A stretch of DNA of 64,000 nt from Alitta virens (lineage: Eukaryota; Annelida; Polychaeta; Phyllodocida; Nereididae): contig OW028579.1 of assembly GCA_932294295.1 (NCBI GenBank), positions 9,732,370 to 9,796,369 of the forward strand, read 5' to 3'. The notes beneath the pieces are model-generated. The model ran no database searches, had not been told where the DNA came from, and saw nothing but the letters and a program-made list of their open reading frames with translations. This document shows, piece by piece, positions 1 to 8,619 of this stretch (positions are counted from its first letter, which is position 1; each line of letters opens with the position of its first letter). The translations under genes were made by a program, and so were the position numbers.

Positions 1-1
1 C

Positions 2-140
2 GGCCTGTGAGTCTGGCATCTCACTGCTAATTGCACTTCCTACATTTTTGTGTACTCTTGATAATTTAACTGTGCCACGTCGTTCCCTGACGCTACTATT
101 GACTATTTCACTTCGGTGTTGCATTGTTGTCGTTTGTTTT
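2..140 (+). repeat. First half-monomer, putative ~139-bp ancestral subunit a
   Basis: The first half of the monomer shares collinear short anchors with the second half. CGTTC lies at 81 and 222, ATTG at 98 and 237, CTGGC at 13 and 153, TGC at 73 and 213, and TGT(G/C)AG at 6 and 143. Offsets are 137 to 141 bases throughout. Around the best anchor, tcgttccctgacgct in this half matches tcgttctctgtctct in the other half. The middle of the half (about 40-70) does not align well. Origin as a diverged dimer is inferred, with moderate support. Confidence 0.55.
7..24 (+). repeat. Short dyad GTGAG-N8-CTCAC, present in nearly every monomer
   Basis: A perfect 5-bp inverted repeat with an 8-base loop sits at the start of each monomer and recurs about every 278 bases. 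The loop varies (tctggcat, ggctggcat in classes G and D', tctcgcat in monomers 89 and 135, tctgccat in 139) while the arms stay the same. Monomer 79 breaks one arm (cttac). Five base pairs is a weak hairpin on its own. Confidence 0.55.
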
Positions 141-195
141 CTTGTCAGCATCCTGGCTCTCTGCAACGGCCTTGACCCCGCTACGCACGAGTGCC

Positions 196-203
196 CCACG
201 TGG
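196..203 (+). promoter_or_regulatory. CCACGTGG palindrome (E-box/G-box type), once per monomer
   Basis: A perfect 8-bp palindrome containing CACGTG lies at monomer offset 195-202 in every monomer I read, so about 230 copies recur at 278-bp spacing. CACGTG is the core site of bHLH and bHLH-zip factors in animals and fungi and of bZIP/bHLH factors in plants. Actual binding is not shown. Its flank gtgcc-cc and the following ggctatcat are also invariant across classes that differ elsewhere. Confidence 0.5.
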
Positions 204-236
204 CTATCATAATGCACGCTTCGTTCTCTGTCTCTC

Positions 237-241
237 ATTGG
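237..241 (+). promoter_or_regulatory. ATTGG (inverted CCAAT) motif, once per monomer
   Basis: ctcattggctg is present at the same offset in all classes, while the 25 bases before it vary between classes. CCAAT boxes bind NF-Y-type factors, but a pentamer repeated through homogenisation does not prove function. No TATA box or other promoter element is evident beside it. Confidence 0.25.
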
Positions 242-279
242 CTGTGCTAAGTGGACCTAACTTACTACTTCATCGGCGC

Positions 280-557
280 GGCCTGTGAGTCTGGCATCTC
301 ACTGCTAAGTGCACTTCCTACATGGCTGTGTACTCTTGATAATTTAACTGTGCCACGTCTTTCCAATAGGCTATTATAGAGTATTTCACTTCGGTGTTGC
401 GTTGTTGTCGTTAGTTTTCTTGTCAGCATGCTGGCATTCTACAGCGGCCTTGACCCCGCTACGCACGAGTGCCCCACGTGGCTATCATTATGCACGCTTT
501 ATCCTCTGCCTCTCATTGGCTGTGCTAAGTGGACCTAACTTACTACATCATCGGCGC
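280..557 (+). repeat. Class B monomer (reference copy, monomer 2)
   Basis: There are 28 copies and class B is the most divergent class. It has the aagtgc plus acatggctgtg haplotype, a clustered divergent patch (tttccaataggctatt instead of gttccctgacgctact), gcgttg, ttagttttc, catgctggccctctac, ttatgcacgctttatcc and the linker gtggaccta-catcatc. Every one of the 28 copies is followed by class C, and most are preceded by class A. This copy alone has ggcattctac where the other B copies have ggccctctac. Confidence 0.93.
307..316 (+). repeat. AAGTGCACTT perfect 10-bp palindrome (type 2 monomers)
   Basis: Classes B, E, F and H, and hybrids with those 5' ends, carry this palindrome at monomer offset 28-37, about 90 copies in all. 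In the other classes (A, C, D, G, I, J) one base differs (aattgcactt) and the symmetry is lost. The palindromic form always travels with acatggctg eight bases downstream, and the other form with acatttttg. Confidence 0.7.
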
Positions 558-835
558 GGCCTGTGAGTCTGGCATCTCACTGCTAATTGCACTTCCTACA
601 TTTTTGTGTACTCTTGATAATTTAACTGTGCCACGTCGTTCCCTGACGCTACTATAGAGTATTTCACTTCGGTGTTGCTTTGTTGTCGTTTGTTTTTTTG
701 TCAGCATCCTGGCCCTCTACAGCGGCCTTGACCCCGCTACGCACGAGTGCCCCACGTGGCTATCATAATGCACGCTTCGTTCTCTGCCTCTCATTGGCTG
801 TGCTAAGTGTACCTAACTTACTACTTCATCGGCGC
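558..835 (+). repeat. Class C monomer (reference copy, monomer 3)
   Basis: There are 34 copies. It combines the aattgc/acatttttg haplotype with tatagag, gctttg, catcctggccctctacagcgg-type sequence shared with B, cgttctctgcctc and the linker gtgtaccta that leads to class A. Many copies have a T7 run where others have ttttctt. Six copies (monomers 22, 78, 95, 125, 141, 184) form subtype C', with the linker ctaattcatc, and do not follow a B; in the regular order they follow class I. Confidence 0.92.
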
Positions 836-1113
836 GGCCTGTGAGTCTGGCATCTCACTGCTAATTGCACTTCCTACATTTTTGTGTACTCTTGATAATT
901 TAACTGTGCCACGTCGTTCCCTGACGCTACTATTGACTATTTCACTTCGGTGTTGCATTGTTGTCGTTTGTTTTCTTGTCAGCATCCTGGCTCTCTGCAA
1001 CGGCCTTGACCCCGCTACGCACGAGTGCCCCACGTGGCTATCATAATGCACGCTTCATCCTCTGCCTCTCATTGGCTGTGCTAAGTGGACCTAACTTACT
1101 ACATCATCGGCGC

Positions 1114-1391
1114 GGCCTGTGAGTCTGGCATCTCACTGCTAATTGCACTTCCTACATTTTTGTGTACTCTTGATAATTTAACTGTGCCACGTCGTTCCCT
1201 GACGCTACTATAGAGTATTTCACTTCGGTGTTGCTTTGTTGTCGTTTGTTTTCTTGTCAGCATCCTGGCTCTCTGCAACGGCCTTGACCCCGCTACGCAC
1301 GAGTGCCCCACGTGGCTATCATAATGCACGCTTCATCCTCTGCCACTCATTGGCTGTGCTAAGTTGGCCTAACTTACTACTTCATCGGCGC
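1114..1391 (+). repeat. Class D monomer (reference copy, monomer 5)
   Basis: There are 18 copies. It carries aattgc/acatttttg, tatagag, gctttg, catcctggctctctgc, catcctctgccac and the linker gttggccta-cttcatc that leads to a type 2 monomer. Subtype D' (16, 120, 178) begins gtgaggctgg like class G. Four copies (68, 87, 133, 220) have the G-like catccgggct. Confidence 0.88.
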
Positions 1392-1669
1392 GGCCTGTGA
1401 GTCTGGCATCTCACTGCTAAGTGCACTTCCTACATGGCTGTGTACTCTTGATAATTTAACTGTGCCACGTCGTTCCCTGACGCTACTATAGACTATTTCA
1501 CTTCGGTGTTGCTTTGTTGTCGTTTGTTTTCTTGTCAGCATTCTGGCTCTCTGCAACGGCCTTGACCCCGCTACGCACGAGTGCCCCACGTGGCTATCAT
1601 AATGCACGCTTCGTTCTCTGTCTCTCATTGGCTGTGCTAAGTGGACCTAACTTACTACTTCATCGGCGC
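1392..1669 (+). repeat. Class E monomer (reference copy, monomer 6)
   Basis: There are 15 copies. It carries aagtgc/acatggctgtg, tatagac, gctttg, the diagnostic cattctggctctctgc, and ends cgttctctgtctctc. Subtype E' (17, 90, 121, 136, 179) has ctgccaagtgc. It almost always follows D and precedes F. Confidence 0.88.
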
Positions 1670-1947
1670 GGCCTGTGAGTCTGGCATCTCACTGCTAAGT
1701 GCACTTCCTACATGGCTGTATACTCTTGATAATTTAACTGTGCCACGTCGTTCCCTGACGCTACTTTAGACTATTTCACTTCGGTGTTGCATTGTTGTCG
1801 TTTGTTTTCTTGTCAGCATCCTGGCTCTCTGCAACGGCCTTGACCCCGCTACGCACGAGTGCCCCACGTGGCTATCATAATTCACGCTTCGTCCCCTGCC
1901 TCTCATTGGCTGTGCTAAGTGGACCTAACTTACTACATCATCGGCGC
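1670..1947 (+). repeat. Class F monomer (reference copy, monomer 7)
   Basis: There are 22 copies including subtype F2. It carries aagtgc/acatggctg, ctactttagac, gcattg and the diagnostic 3' end aattcacgcttcgtcccc, which leads to class G. F has gctgtatact; F2 (38, 70, 111, 169, 200, 212, 223) has gctgtgtact. Monomer 226 is F-like at its 3' end but has tatagac. Confidence 0.9.
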
Positions 1948-2225
1948 GGCCTGTGAGGCTGGCATCTCACTGCTAATTGCACTTCCTACATTTTTGTGTA
2001 CTCTTGATAATTTAACTGTGTCACGTCGTTCCCTGACGCTACTATAGAGTATTTCACTTCGGTGTTGCGTTGTTGTCGTTTGTTTTCTTGTCAGCATCCG
2101 GGCTCTCTGCAACGGCCTTGACCCCGCTAAGCACGAGTGCCCCACGTGGCTATCATAATGCACGCTTCATCCTCTGCCACTCATTGGCTGTGCTAAGTTG
2201 GCCTAACTTACTACTTCATCGGCGC
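1948..2225 (+). repeat. Class G monomer 8, fusion of two G subtypes
   Basis: Class G (20 copies) begins gtgaggctgg and has gtgtcacg, tatagag, usually gcgttg, catccgggct and catcctctgccac. In the regular unit the first G (as at 9732) has ctctctg with gctacgc, and the second G (as at 10566) has ctgtctg with gctaagc. Monomer 8 has ctctctg with gctaagc and is followed at once by H. It therefore looks like a crossover between the two G positions, which deleted the G-H2-F2 stretch (three monomers, 834 bp). Confidence 0.75.
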
Positions 2226-2503
2226 GGCCTGTGAGTCTGGCATCTCACTGCAAAGTGCACTTCCTACATGGCTGTGTACTCTTGATAATTTAACTGTGCC
2301 ACGTCGTTCCCTGACGCTACTATAGACTATTTCACTTCGGTGTTGCATTGTTGTCGTTTGTTTTCTTGTCAGCATCCTGGCTCTCTGCAAAGGCCTTGAC
2401 CCCGCTACGCACGAGTGCCCCACGTGGCTATCATAATGCACGCTTCGTCCTCTGCCTCTCATTGGCTGTGCTAAGTGTACTCAACTTACTACTTCATCGG
2501 CGC
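2226..2503 (+). repeat. Class H monomer (reference copy, monomer 9)
   Basis: There are 20 copies including subtype H2. It carries ctgcaaagtgc, acatggctgtg, tatagac, gcattg, the diagnostic gcaaaggcc, cgtcctctgcctc and the linker gtgtactca that normally leads to class I. Subtype H2 (37, 110, 156, 168, 199, 211) has gacgcaactattgac and ends cgttctctgtctctc, leading to F2. Monomer 228 is H only at its 5' end. Confidence 0.9.
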
Positions 2504-2781
2504 GGCCTGTGAGTCTGGCATCTCACTGCTAATTGCACTTCCTACATTTTTGTGTACTCTTGATAATTTAACTGTGCCACGTCGTTCCCTGACGCTACTA
2601 TTGACTATTTCACTTCGGTGTTGCATTGTTGTCGTTTGTTTTCTTGTCAGCATCCTGGCACTCTGCAATGGCCTTGACCCCGCTACGCACGAGTGCCCCA
2701 CGTGGCTATCATTATGCACGCTTCATCCTCTGCCTCTCATTGGCTGTGCTAAGTGGACCTAACTTACTACATCATCGGCGC
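2504..2781 (+). repeat. Class I monomer (reference copy, monomer 10)
   Basis: There are 11 copies. It is like A in the first half and core (tattgac, gcattg), but has the diagnostic ctggcactctgcaatggcc and cattatgcacgcttcatcc. It marks the start of two sub-blocks in the 31-mer, being followed by J in one place and by C' in the other. Confidence 0.9.
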
Positions 2782-3059
2782 GGCCTGTGAGTCTGGCATC
2801 TCACTGCTAATTGCACTTCCTACATTTTTGTGTACTCTTGATAATTTAACTGTGCCACGTCGTTCCCTGACGCTACTATAGAGTATTTCACTTCGGTGTT
2901 GCATTGTTGTCGTTTGTTTTCTTGTCAGCATCCTGGCTCTCTGCAACGGCCTTGACCCCGCTACGCACGAGTGCCCCACGTGGCTATCATAATGCACGCT
3001 TCGTTCTCTGTCTCTCATTGGCTGTGCTAAGTGTACCTAACTTACTACTTCATCGGCGC
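2782..3059 (+). repeat. Class J monomer (reference copy, monomer 11)
   Basis: There are only five copies (11, 42, 115, 173, 203), always directly after class I. It joins a C/D-like core (tatagag) to an A-like second half (gcattg, ctctctgcaacgg, cgttctctgtctctc), so it is probably an old hybrid that became fixed in the higher-order unit. It is followed by A (11, 115, 173) or directly by B (42, 203). Confidence 0.85.
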
Positions 3060-6000
3060 GGCCTGTGAGTCTGGCATCTCACTGCTAATTGCACTTCCTA
3101 CATTTTTGTGTACTCTTGATAATTTAACTGTGCCACGTCGTTCCCTGACGCTACTATTGACTATTTCACTTCGGTGTTGCATTGTTGTCGTTTGTTTTCT
3201 TGTCAGCATCCTGGCTCTCTGCAACGGCCTTGACCCCGCTACGCACGAGTGCCCCACGTGGCTATCATAATGCACGCTTCGTTCTCTGTCTCTCATTGGC
3301 TGTGCTAAGTGGACCTAACTTACTACTTCATCGGCGCGGCCTGTGAGTCTGGCATCTCACTGCTAAGTGCACTTCCTACATGGCTGTGTACTCTTGATAA
3401 TTTAACTGTGCCACGTCTTTCCAATAGGCTATTATAGAGTATTTCACTTCGGTGTTGCGTTGTTGTCGTTAGTTTTCTTGTCAGCATGCTGGCCCTCTAC
3501 AGCGGCCTTGACCCCGCTACGCACGAGTGCCCCACGTGGCTATCATTATGCACGCTTTATCCTCTGCCTCTCATTGGCTGTGCTAAGTGGACCTAACTTA
3601 CTACATCATCGGCGCGGCCTGTGAGTCTGGCATCTCACTGCTAATTGCACTTCCTACATTTTTGTGTACTCTTGATAATTTAACTGTGCCACGTCGTTCC
3701 CTGACGCTACTATAGAGTATTTCACTTCGGTGTTGCTTTGTTGTCGTTTGTTTTTTTGTCAGCATCCTGGCCCTCTACAGCGGCCTTGACCCCGCTACGC
3801 ACGAGTGCCCCACGTGGCTATCATAATGCACGCTTCGTTCTCTGCCTCTCATTGGCTGTGCTAAGTGTACCTAACTTACTACTTCATCGGCGCGGCCTGT
3901 GAGTCTGGCATCTCACTGCTAATTGCACTTCCTACATTTTTGTGTACTCTTGATAATTTAACTGTGCCACGTCGTTCCCTGACGCTACTATTGACTATTT
4001 CACTTCGGTGTTGCATTGTTGTCGTTTGTTTTCTTGTCAGCATCCTGGCTCTCTGCAACGGCCTTGACCCCGCTACGCACGAGTGCCCCACGTGGCTATC
4101 ATAATGCACGCTTCGTTCTCTGTCTCTCATTGGCTGTGCTAAGTGGACCTAACTTACTACATCATCGGCGCGGCCTGTGAGGCTGGCATCTCACTGCTAA
4201 TTGCACTTCCTACATTTTTGTGTACTCTTGATAATTTAACTGTGCCACGTCGTTCCCTGACGCTACTATAGAGTATTTCACTTCGGTGTTGCTTTGTTGT
4301 CGTTTGTTTTCTTGTCAGCATCCTGGCTCTCTGCAACGGCTTTGACCCCGCTACGCACGAGTGCCCCACGTGGCTATCATAATGCACGCTTCATCCTCTG
4401 CCACTCATTGGCTGTGCTAAGTTGGCCTAACTTACTACTTCATCGGCGCGGCCTGTGAGTCTGGCATCTCACTGCCAAGTGCACTTCCTACATGGCTGTG
4501 TACTCTTGATAATTTAACTGTGCCACGTCGTTCCCTGACGCTACTATAGACTATTTCACTTCGGTGTTGCTTTGTTGTCGTTTGTTTTCTTGTCAGCATT
4601 CTGGCTCTCTGCAACGGCCTTGACCCCGCTACGCACGAGTGCCCCACGTGGCTATCATAATGCACGCTTCGTTCTCTGTCTCTCATTGGCTGTGCTAAGT
4701 GGACCTAACTTACTACTTCATCGGCGCGGCCTGTGAGTCTGGCATCTCACTGCTAAGTGCACTTCCTACATGGCTGTATACTCTTGATAATTTAACTGTG
4801 CCACGTCGTTCCCTGACGCTACTTTAGACTATTTCACTTCGGTGTTGCATTGTTGTCGTTTGTTTTCTTGTCAGCATCCTGGCTCTCTGCAACGGCCTTG
4901 ACCCCGCTACGCACGAGTGCCCCACGTGGCTATCATAATTCACGCTTCGTCCCCTGCCTCTCATTGGCTGTGCTAAGTGGACCTAACTTACTACATCATC
5001 GGCGCGGCCTGTGAGGCTGGCATCTCACTGCTAATTGCACTTCCTACATTTTTGTGTACTCTTGATAATTTAACTGTGTCACGTCGTTCCCTGACGCTAC
5101 TATAGAGTATTTCACTTCGGTGTTGCTTTGTTGTCGTTTGTTTTCTTGTCAGCATCCGGGCTGTCTGCAACGGCCTTGACCCCGCTAAGCACGAGTGCCC
5201 CACGTGGCTATCATAATGCACGCTTCATCCTCTGCCACTCATTGGCTGTGCTAAGTTGGCCTAACTTACTACTTCATCGGCGCGGCCTGTGAGTCTGGCA
5301 TCTCACTGCAAAGTGCACTTCCTACATGGCTGTGTACTCTTGATAATTTAACTGTGCCACGTCGTTCCCTGACGCTACTATAGACTATTTCACTTCGGTG
5401 TTGCATTGTTGTCGTTTGTTTTCTTGTCAGCATCCTGGCTCTCTGCAAAGGCCTTGACCCCGCTACGCACGAGTGCCCCACGTGGCTATCATAATGCACG
5501 CTTTGTCCTCTGCCTCTCATTGGCTGTGCTAAGTGTACTCAACTTACTACTTCATCGGCGCGGCCTGTGAGTCTGGCATCTCACTGCTAATTGCACTTCC
5601 TACATTTTTGTGTACTCTTGATAATTTAACTGTGCCACGTCGTTCCCTGACGCTACTATTGACTATTTCACTTCGGTGTTGCATTGTTGTCGTTTGTTTT
5701 CTTGTCAGCATCCTGGCACTCTGCAATGGCCTTGACCCCGCTACGCACGAGTGCCCCACGTGGCTATCATTATGCACGCTTCATCCTCTGCCTCTCATTG
5801 GCTGTGCTAAGTGGACCTAACTTACTACATCATCGGCGCGGCCTGTGAGTCTGGCATCTCACTGCTAATTGCACTTCCTACATTTTTGTGTACTCTTGAT
5901 AATTTAACTGTGCCACGTCGTTCCCTGACGCTACTATAGAGTATTTCACTTCGGTGTTGCTTTGTTGTCGTTTGTTTTCTTGTCAGCATCCTGGCCCTCT

Positions 6001-6117
6001 ACAGCGGCCTTGACCCCGCTACGCACGAGTGCCCCACGTGGCTATCATAATGCACGCTTCGTCCTCTGCCTCTCATTGGCTGTGCTAAGTGTACCTAACT
6101 TACTAATTCATCGGCGC

Positions 6118-8619
6118 GGCCTGTGAGTCTGGCATCTCACTGCTAATTGCACTTCCTACATTTTTGTGTACTCTTGATAATTTAACTGTGCCACGTCGTT
6201 CCCTGACGCTACTATTGACTATTTCACTTCGGTGTTGCATTGTTGTCGTTTGTTTTCTGGTCAGCATCCTGGCTCTCTGCAACGGCCTTGACCCCGCTAC
6301 GCACGAGTGCCCCACGTGGCTATCATAATGCACGCTTCGTTCTCTGTCTCTCATTGGCTGTGCTAAGTGGACCTAACTTACTACTTCATCGGCGCGGCCT
6401 GTGAGTCTGGCATCTCACTGCTAAGTGCACTTCCTACATGGCTGTGTACTCTTGATAATTTAACTGTGCCACGTCTTTCCAATAGGCTATTATAGAGTAT
6501 TTCACTTCGGTGTTGCGTTGTTGTCGTTAGTTTTCTTGTCAGCATGCTGGCCCTCTACAGCGGCCTTGACCCCGCTACGCACGAGTGCCCCACGTGGCTA
6601 TCATTATGCACGCTTTATCCTCTGCCTCTCATTGGCTGTGCTAAGTGGACCTAACTTACTACATCATCGGCGCGGCCTGTGAGTCTGGCATCTCACTGCT
6701 AATTGCACTTCCTACATTTTTGTGTACTCTTGATAATTTAACTGTGCCACGTCGTTCCCTGACGCTACTATAGAGTATTTCACTTCGGTGTTGCTTTGTT
6801 GTCGTTTGTTTTCTTGTCAGCATCCTGGCCCTCTACAGCGGCCTTGACCCCGCTACGCACGAGTGCCCCACGTGGCTATCATAATGCACGCTTCGTTCTC
6901 TGCCTCTCATTGGCTGTGCTAAGTGTACCTAACTTACTACTTCATCGGCGCGGCCTGTGAGTCTGGCATCTCACTGCTAATTGCACTTCCTACATTTTTG
7001 TGTACTCTTGATAATTTAACTGTGCCACGTCGTTCCCTGACGCTACTATTGACTATTTCACTTCGGTGTTGCATTGTTGTCGTTTGTTTTCTTGTCAGCA
7101 TCCTGGCTCTCTGCAACGGCCTTGACCCCGCTACGCACGAGTGCCCCACGTGGCTATCATAATGCACGCTTCGTTCTCTGTCTCTCATTGGCTGTGCTAA
7201 GTGGACCTAACTTACTACTTCATCGGCGCGGCCTGTGAGTCTGGCATCTCACTGCTAAGTGCACTTCCTACATGGCTGTGTACTCTTGATAATTTAACTG
7301 TGCCACGTCTTTCCAATAGGCTATTATAGAGTATTTCACTTCGGTGTTGCGTTGTTGTCGTTAGTTTTCTTGTCAGCATGCTGGCCCTCTACAGCGGCCT
7401 TGACCCCGCTACGCACGAGTGCCCCACGTGGCTATCATTATGCACGCTTTATCCTCTGCCTCTCATTGGCTGTGCTAAGTGGACCTAACTTACTACATCA
7501 TCGGCACGGCCTGTGAGTCTGGCATCTCACTGCTAATTGCACTTCCTACATTTTTGTGTACTCTTGATAATTTAACTGTGCCACGTCGTTCCCTGACGCT
7601 ACTATAGAGTATTTCACTTCGGTGTTGCTTTGTTGTCGTTTGTTTTTTTGTCAGCATCCTGGCCCTCTACAGCGGCCTTGACCCCGCTACGCACGAGTGC
7701 CCCACGTGGCTATCATAATGCACGCTTCGTTCTCTGCCTCTCATTGGCTGTGCTAAGTGTACCTAACTTACTACTTCATCGGCGCGGCCTGTGAGTCTGG
7801 CATCTCACTGCTAATTGCACTTCCTACATTTTTGTGTACTCTTGATAATTTAACTGTGCCACGTCGTTCCCTGACGCTACTATTGACTATTTCACTTCGG
7901 TGTTGCATTGTTGTCGTTTGTTTTCTTGTCAGCATCCTGGCTCTCTGCAACGGCCTTGACCCCGCTACGCACGAGTGCCCCACGTGGCTATCATAATGCA
8001 CGCTTCGTTCTCTGTCTCTCATTGGCTGTGCTAAGTGGACCTAACTTACTACTTCATCGGCGCGGCCTGTGAGTCTGGCATCTCACTGCTAAGTGCACTT
8101 CCTACATGGCTGTGTACTCTTGATAATTTAACTGTGCCACGTCTTTCCAATAGGCTATTATAGAGTATTTCACTTCGGTGTTGCGTTGTTGTCGTTAGTT
8201 TTCTTGTCAGCATGCTGGCCCTCTACAGCGGCCTTGACCCCGCTACGCACGAGTGCCCCACGTGGCTATCATTATGCACGCTTTATCCTCTGCCTCTCAT
8301 TGGCTGTGCTAAGTGGACCTAACTTACTACATCATCGGCGCGGCCTGTGAGTCTGGCATCTCACTGCTAATTGCACTTCCTACATTTTTGTGTACTCTTG
8401 ATAATTTAACTGTGCCACGTCGTTCCCTGACGCTACTATAGAGTATTTCACTTCGGTGTTGCTTTGTTGTCGTTTGTTTTTTTGTCAGCATCCTGGCCCT
8501 CTACAGCGGCCTTGACCCCGCTACGCACGAGTGCCCCACGTGGCTATCATAATGCACGCTTCGTTCTCTGCCTCTCATTGGCTGTGCTAAGTGTACCTAA
8601 CTTACTACTTCATCGGCGC
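6118..8619 (+). repeat. Triple A-B-C trimer run (monomers 23-31)
   Basis: Three tandem 834-bp A-B-C units occur here. The first A has the private variant ttttctggtcag instead of ttttcttgtcag, and the first C has ttttctt where the other two have T7. Equivalent runs with the same internal markers lie at 26412, 39200 and 51154. Confidence 0.9.

Larger units (their letters stand above)
2..279 (+). repeat. Class A monomer (reference copy, monomer 1)
   Basis: This is the commonest class, with 48 copies. It has the first-half haplotype aattgc plus acatttttg, the core ctactattgac, then gcattg and ctctctgcaacgg. Three subtypes differ mainly in the last 70 bases. The plain form ends cgttctctgtctctc (for example monomers 1, 12, 15, 26, 29). 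Subtype A2 ends catcctctgcctc and usually leads into class D (4, 32, 45, 55, 73, 88, 105, 134, 151, 163, 194, 206, 221). The third carries gaccgcgct instead of gaccccgct (62, 67, 82, 86, 129, 132, 219). Composition of this copy is A 45, C 79, G 57, T 97. Confidence 0.93.
141..279 (+). repeat. Second half-monomer, putative ~139-bp ancestral subunit b
   Basis: This half carries the same anchor series as 2-140, about 139 bases later, and holds the CCACGTGG palindrome and the ATTGG motif that half a lacks in that form. Most class-specific variation in the array lies in the last 70 bases of this half, next to the junction with the following monomer. Confidence 0.5.
2..2503 (+). repeat. Shortened tail of a higher-order unit (monomers 1-9)
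   Basis: The class order is A-B-C-A2-D-E-F-G-H. This matches the last part of the 31-mer (for example monomers 29-40), with three monomers missing at the G fusion in monomer 8. The first base of the window belongs to the previous monomer, so the array continues to the left. Confidence 0.85.

Noticed and set aside
177..191. CENP-B-box-like sequence (reverse orientation) cccgctacgcacgag in each monomer
   Set aside because: It matches 7 of the 9 essential bases. At random, about 0.7 such matches are expected in 556 bases of both strands, so it is not significant. The position needing T is A and the last base is G.
191..203. gtgccccacgtgg as a duplicate of gtgccacgtc (offset 71)
   Set aside because: The offset is 119 bases, not the 137-141 of the other anchors. 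A better partner of gtgccacg in the half-monomer alignment is atgcacgc at offset 211.
237..260. Possible tRNA-derived (SINE-like) box A around tggctgtgctaagtgg
   Set aside because: The spacing and bases do not fit the box A consensus, and no box B (ggttcga-type) sequence occurs in the monomer. No tRNA or 5S similarity is visible.
244..314. Short direct repeat tgctaagtg-ac at the linker (offset 244) and at the next monomer (offset 24 in type 2 classes)
   Set aside because: The spacing of 58 bases does not fit the ~139-bp half-monomer register and only about ten bases match, so chance or local conversion is as likely as a sub-repeat.
807..1046. Repeated plus-strand open frames of 79 or 95 codons with a hydrophobic translation, present in many A and I monomers
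   Set aside because: 278 is not a multiple of three, so the frame changes with each monomer, and the tatag or tttag core variants put stops into most other classes. The hydrophobic look follows from the T-rich strand. Nothing resembles a known family.
821..1051. Repeated minus-strand open frames of 76 or 83 codons in most monomers
   Set aside because: The differences between copies are almost all amino-acid changing (for example M/K/T, N/Y, L/V and S/C/G at single positions), so there is no sign of purifying selection. Classes B, F and most C lack the frame. It is a by-product of the repeat.
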